Virus record (IMG/VR): IMGVR_UViG_3300017527_000118 | Location: 1 to 42,222 of that record | Length of the DNA stretch: 42,222 nt | Strand: one strand, 5' to 3' | Source of the DNA: a virus | Part shown: positions 40,062 to 42,222 of the stretch, piece after piece | Numbering within the stretch: position 1 is the stretch's first letter | How the letters are laid out: each line of letters opens with the position of its first letter | Program-made: the position numbers and the translations under genes | The notes under the pieces: model-generated | The model's database searches: none | What the model saw: only the letters and a program-made list of their open reading frames with translations | What the model was told of the DNA's origin: nothing

Positions 40062-40451
40062 TTAAATCCGCGCGCGCGAGCGTCGCGCGTGAGAGGCTGG
40101 ACTGTGGGGAAAAATGCAGGCAGTGTCCGGGGAGCTGGTCATTCGGAGTTCTCTCAGTCGGGCGTCGGATGTTCTCAGCAATCGGGTACTCGGGTCTTCA
40201 CCGTCAGCGACTCGGGTAGTAGCAGTTCCCCCAGCCATTAAGGTCGGCCAGAAAACCTTGCATCCACCTTGGATTAACTGTCCAGTGGCAACGGGCCGGC
40301 AAAACCCTGAAGATAGCCCCCAGAGTTCTGACGGCCCGTCGCCGTGGTGTGTATTCACAGTCGTGCAACGAAGAAACCAGTCCCTTCTAACCGGATTACG
40401 CGCCGGTTGCCCCGCGTCACCCCGCGCCCACTGCCTGCTGTCTCTTGTCAC
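40062..40451 (-). CDS. possible 129-residue protein (GTG start), weak
   Basis: An open frame begins with GTG at 40451, directly after the preceding stop, with GGAAG seven bases upstream. The product is Arg/Pro/Ser-rich (SRQWARGDAGQPARNPVRRD) with no recognisable domain and an odd basic end (HARRSRARI). Open frames also exist on the other strand here, so the region may be non-coding. The bases 40291-40298 and 40332-40339 form an 8-bp inverted repeat (ACGGGCCG/CGGCCCGT). Confidence 0.25.
   Translation of the reverse strand: MTRDSRQWARGDAGQPARNPVRRDWFLRCTTVNTHHGDGPSELWGLSSGFCRPVATGQLIQGGCKVFWPTLMAGGTATTRVADGEDPSTRLLRTSDARLRELRMTSSPDTACIFPHSPASHARRSRARI
40291..40339. other. 8-bp inverted repeat with 33-base loop in otherwise unassigned DNA
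   Basis: ACGGGCCG (40291-40298) pairs with CGGCCCGT (40332-40339). No T run follows closely. It lies inside the 40062-40451 stretch for which I see no convincing gene, and could be a structured RNA or a protein site. Confidence 0.4.
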
Positions 40452-40796
40452 CTAGTCACTTCCGTAGTCGAACCTGTCGTCCTTGACACCGGAGGCATCC
40501 TCGGCAAACTCAGCCATCACCGACTCCTGGACCTCGATGGTGGTCTCCCAGTTCGCCCGCTGGATCGCAGCATCGACCAAGCGCAACTGCCGTGCGTGCC
40601 AGTCATACGCAGCCTTCAACTGCCCAATCGTCACAATTGGAACCTCAGCCTTGATGTCATCGAGGTTGTCAGTCACGTTGACCCTGCGAACAACCGCACG
40701 GATCAGATCGTGATCCTTGATCGGCCGTAGCTGGTCAACCTTCTGCTGCAACTCCTTGCGCCGCAGCAACGCCTCTGCCAACTGTACCTTCTTCAT
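40452..40796 (-). CDS. helical protein, DIP1984/DUF6847-like
   Basis: A 114-residue protein. KKVQLAEALLRRKELQQKVD then QLRPIKDHDLIRA, and LRLVDAAIQRANWETTI, match the two-helix pattern LAEALxxRxxLQxKxxQL...LxxxIxxxN of a small family I know as DIP1984 or DUF6847, of unknown role. The ATG at 40796 has GGGAGGAG upstream; a longer frame begins at 40853 without a binding site. Confidence 0.55.
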   Translation of the reverse strand: MKKVQLAEALLRRKELQQKVDQLRPIKDHDLIRAVVRRVNVTDNLDDIKAEVPIVTIGQLKAAYDWHARQLRLVDAAIQRANWETTIEVQESVMAEFAEDASGVKDDRFDYGSD

Positions 40797-40867
40797 GGTG
40801 TACTCCTCCCTGTTATGTGTTCTCAGTTCATCGTAGCACAGGCTACTCTCCAAGACGGAAGATCTCC

Positions 40868-41653
40868 CTACGGTTCACAACTGCACCTCCGCTCATCCGG
40901 GCTCAACCGAGCACTGCAACGAGGGCAAATCCAGCCAACCCTCTCGTGCGCGTCCCACTGGGCAGCCACGAGGCCATCCCACATCAGCATCATGGTGCCA
41001 CGCACGTCCTCGTCGGAGGGAGGCTCAATCGCCGGGCCTACAAATGCCGTCTTGTGCCCCCTCACCTCCTCTGGATTCTTCATTTCCTCAGCAACAACTC
41101 CCAATCCCGCCAGAGCTAACGCCTCCTTGAACACCTTCGTCCTACGACAGTTCTCACACGTCACGTCCGAGGGGGAGCCCTTCGAATTCTGCCACTCAGG
41201 GATCACCGACACACCGTATGTGTGACACGCAGAATCTACTTCAGGCGATAAAGGCCCAAACACATCCATGTGAACCTCACCAATGCTCTTGAATTTGAAT
41301 ACCCTCATGTCTGCCCCCCCCCTCGGCTCACCCTCTGCCCATCGTCGTATCCACCCCAGCATCCACTCCAGTGCAGGCAAAATCAGCTCCTCCCGCTTCA
41401 CTATCACCCCAAACTTCGCCCCCTTCTGATCCCCCTGCCCTACAATGCACCAAACCCGCCACCGCACCTCCCCAGCCCTCGGATTCAACTCGCCTGGCAC
41501 CTCAAAGGACTCATCAGGCTCGATGTGCTTGTCAACCCGTATAGGCCCCAGTAGGCACTCCTCCGGCCAGTCACACATGGAAAATGTCGGTAAGACCTCA
41601 AGCTCACCTAGCGGCTTAGAAAATCTTTTCCTGATGTCTTCTGTGGATTCCAT
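40868..41653 (-). CDS. hypothetical protein with C-terminal zinc ribbon
   Basis: A 261-residue protein. A mixed N-terminal part (ESTEDIRKRFSKPLGELEVL) and GEVRWRVWCIVGQGDQKGAK lead to VTCENCRRTKVFKEAL and, at the end, WICPRCSARLSPDERRCSC. The two Cys groups suggest one or two zinc ribbons. No family recognised. The ATG at 41653 has GGGAGGTAGAC upstream and follows the methyltransferase remnant's stop by two bases; the frame further upstream is the methyltransferase DNA read in the wrong phase. Confidence 0.55.
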   Translation of the reverse strand: MESTEDIRKRFSKPLGELEVLPTFSMCDWPEECLLGPIRVDKHIEPDESFEVPGELNPRAGEVRWRVWCIVGQGDQKGAKFGVIVKREELILPALEWMLGWIRRWAEGEPRGGADMRVFKFKSIGEVHMDVFGPLSPEVDSACHTYGVSVIPEWQNSKGSPSDVTCENCRRTKVFKEALALAGLGVVAEEMKNPEEVRGHKTAFVGPAIEPPSDEDVRGTMMLMWDGLVAAQWDAHERVGWICPRCSARLSPDERRCSCEP

Positions 41654-41655
41654 GT

Positions 41656-41996
41656 CTACCTCCCTAGAAGCGCCCTCACTATCCATCCGATGACCTCCGC
41701 GCACTGAGGGACGACGGCGTTGCCGAGGGCTCGCTGGTGGTCCATTCGTCTGGGAAACCCATGTACCACTGCATCCACCGCGGGGAGAGCGGTCCACCCA
41801 GAATGGAGCTGAGGCTTTGTCGTTTCGTTCCCACTCTCCCACCTGCGCCGCCTTGATTGCTTCCGTATGTCGATGCCGTCAGCGTTGGCAGCAGGTTCCG
41901 CCACATCTCCCGTGATCCGTGAGAGTCTGGGAGTCCCCAGCGGTTTGCTCGCAAGGTGGGCAACGACGAAAACACGGGCTCGATCGTGTGGAGCTC
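41656..41996 (-). pseudogene. C-terminal half of a C5-cytosine DNA methyltransferase, frameshifted
   Basis: Read leftward, PHDRARVFVVA (motif VIII region) is in one frame, then LPTLRANRWGLPDSHGS, TASTYGSNQGGAGGRVG and GGPLSPRWMQWYMGFPDEWT are in a second frame (41679-41975), and finally HQRALGNAVVPQCAEVIGWI (motif X region) is back in the first frame. The order of blocks is that of phage C5 methyltransferases, but two compensating one-base shifts are needed. Motifs I to VI are missing on this strand. The gene is therefore broken, or the sequence has errors here. Confidence 0.75.
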
Positions 41997-42222
41997 TGAC
42001 AGCTTTTGCCGACACAGGGCTCGGACCAGTCGTGTGGCAAATCGAAAGCGACGAGTTCTGCCGGCGAGTGCTCGCGAAGCACTGGCCCGATGCAGACCGG
42101 AGCGTGACCGATGTCAGACGAGCCACCGCAGCAAACCTCACTCCCGTTGACCTGGTCTGCGGAGGGTTCCCCTGCCAGGACGTGTCCAGCGCAGGAGCGG
42201 GCGCGGGCCTTACTGGAAGCCG
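41987..42222 (+). pseudogene. N-terminal piece of a C5-cytosine DNA methyltransferase, opposite strand, runs off the window
   Basis: Read rightward: ALTAFADTGLGPVVWQIESD, then EFCRRVLAKHWPDAERSV and LVCGGFPCQDVSSAGAGAGL. FPCQ is motif IV with the catalytic Cys. The motif I block (FxGxG) that should precede is missing, because the similarity starts at the junction near 41991. The piece points away from the C-terminal half and ends at the window edge, so what follows is not known. Confidence 0.75.

Noticed and set aside
40868-41842. Longer version of the zinc-ribbon gene from 41842
   Set aside because: The upstream extension is methyltransferase DNA in the wrong phase; the ATG at 41653 has a strong binding site.
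1-42222. Joining the window ends as a circle
   Set aside because: Joined end to start, the methyltransferase frame runs into an early stop after GLTGSR without its next motif, so continuity is not supported.
1-42222. tRNA or rRNA genes
   Set aside because: No cloverleaf with a TTCRA-type arm and no rRNA-like stretch was seen by eye; a tRNA search would be needed to exclude degenerate ones.

Overview
The window looks like most of one tailed-phage genome with a podovirus-like (short-tailed) plan. It has a large terminase, a portal of more than 700 residues, scaffold, capsid, a beta-propeller tail protein and a 2286-residue ejection-type protein. I see no tape measure, tail tube or sheath. A lipoprotein with a lipobox sits in the lysis block next to a single-span coiled-coil protein, as spanin pairs do, so a Gram-negative host is likely. 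The DNA is G+C-rich by eye. I see no integrase, tRNA or phage-encoded polymerase. Genes are tightly packed and many starts overlap the previous stop (ATGA or TGATG).

Layout. (1) 1-645, rightward: a cut-off gene, a small winged-helix protein and a small coiled protein, ending at a shared hairpin (669-701). (2) 754-8306, leftward early/replication operon: zinc-ribbon proteins, RuvC-like resolvase, a repeat protein, DnaC-like helicase loader, O-like initiator with an iteron origin inside its gene (3714-3924), Cro-like regulator, RecB/Cas4-like nuclease, a KPGAEKL-family recombination-associated protein and a ClpX-type zinc finger. (3) 8307-8418: divergent sigma-70-type promoters, each with a 17-bp spacer. 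(4) 8419-10658, rightward: eight small unknown genes. (5) 39814 down to 10624, leftward late operon of about 29 kb, transcribed in the order tail fibre-like proteins, packaging, portal, scaffold, capsid, connector and tail proteins, ejection proteins, lysis; it ends at a strong terminator (10549-10577). (6) 39850-40450: a control region with an extended -10 promoter, direct repeats, two hairpins and a terminator ahead of the late genes. (7) 40452-41653: two leftward unknown genes. (8) 41656-42222: a C5-cytosine methyltransferase broken into two oppositely oriented pieces meeting at a GAGCTC palindrome.

How it fits together. The phage appears to start replication by binding its own iterons with the O-like protein and loading the host helicase through the DnaC-like ATPase. 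Recombination and resolution would use the nuclease, the KPGAEKL protein and the RuvC-like enzyme. Late transcription would start near 40000 and must pass a terminator before reaching the virion genes, which suggests antitermination or read-through control.

The most unusual points are the eight 11-bp iterons inside the initiator gene, the inverted methyltransferase junction, the late-control region, the free-standing ClpX-like zinc finger, the giant ejection-type protein with an HEXXH site, and a lysis block containing several tiny membrane proteins. Functions named here come from reading motifs by eye; no database search was run.
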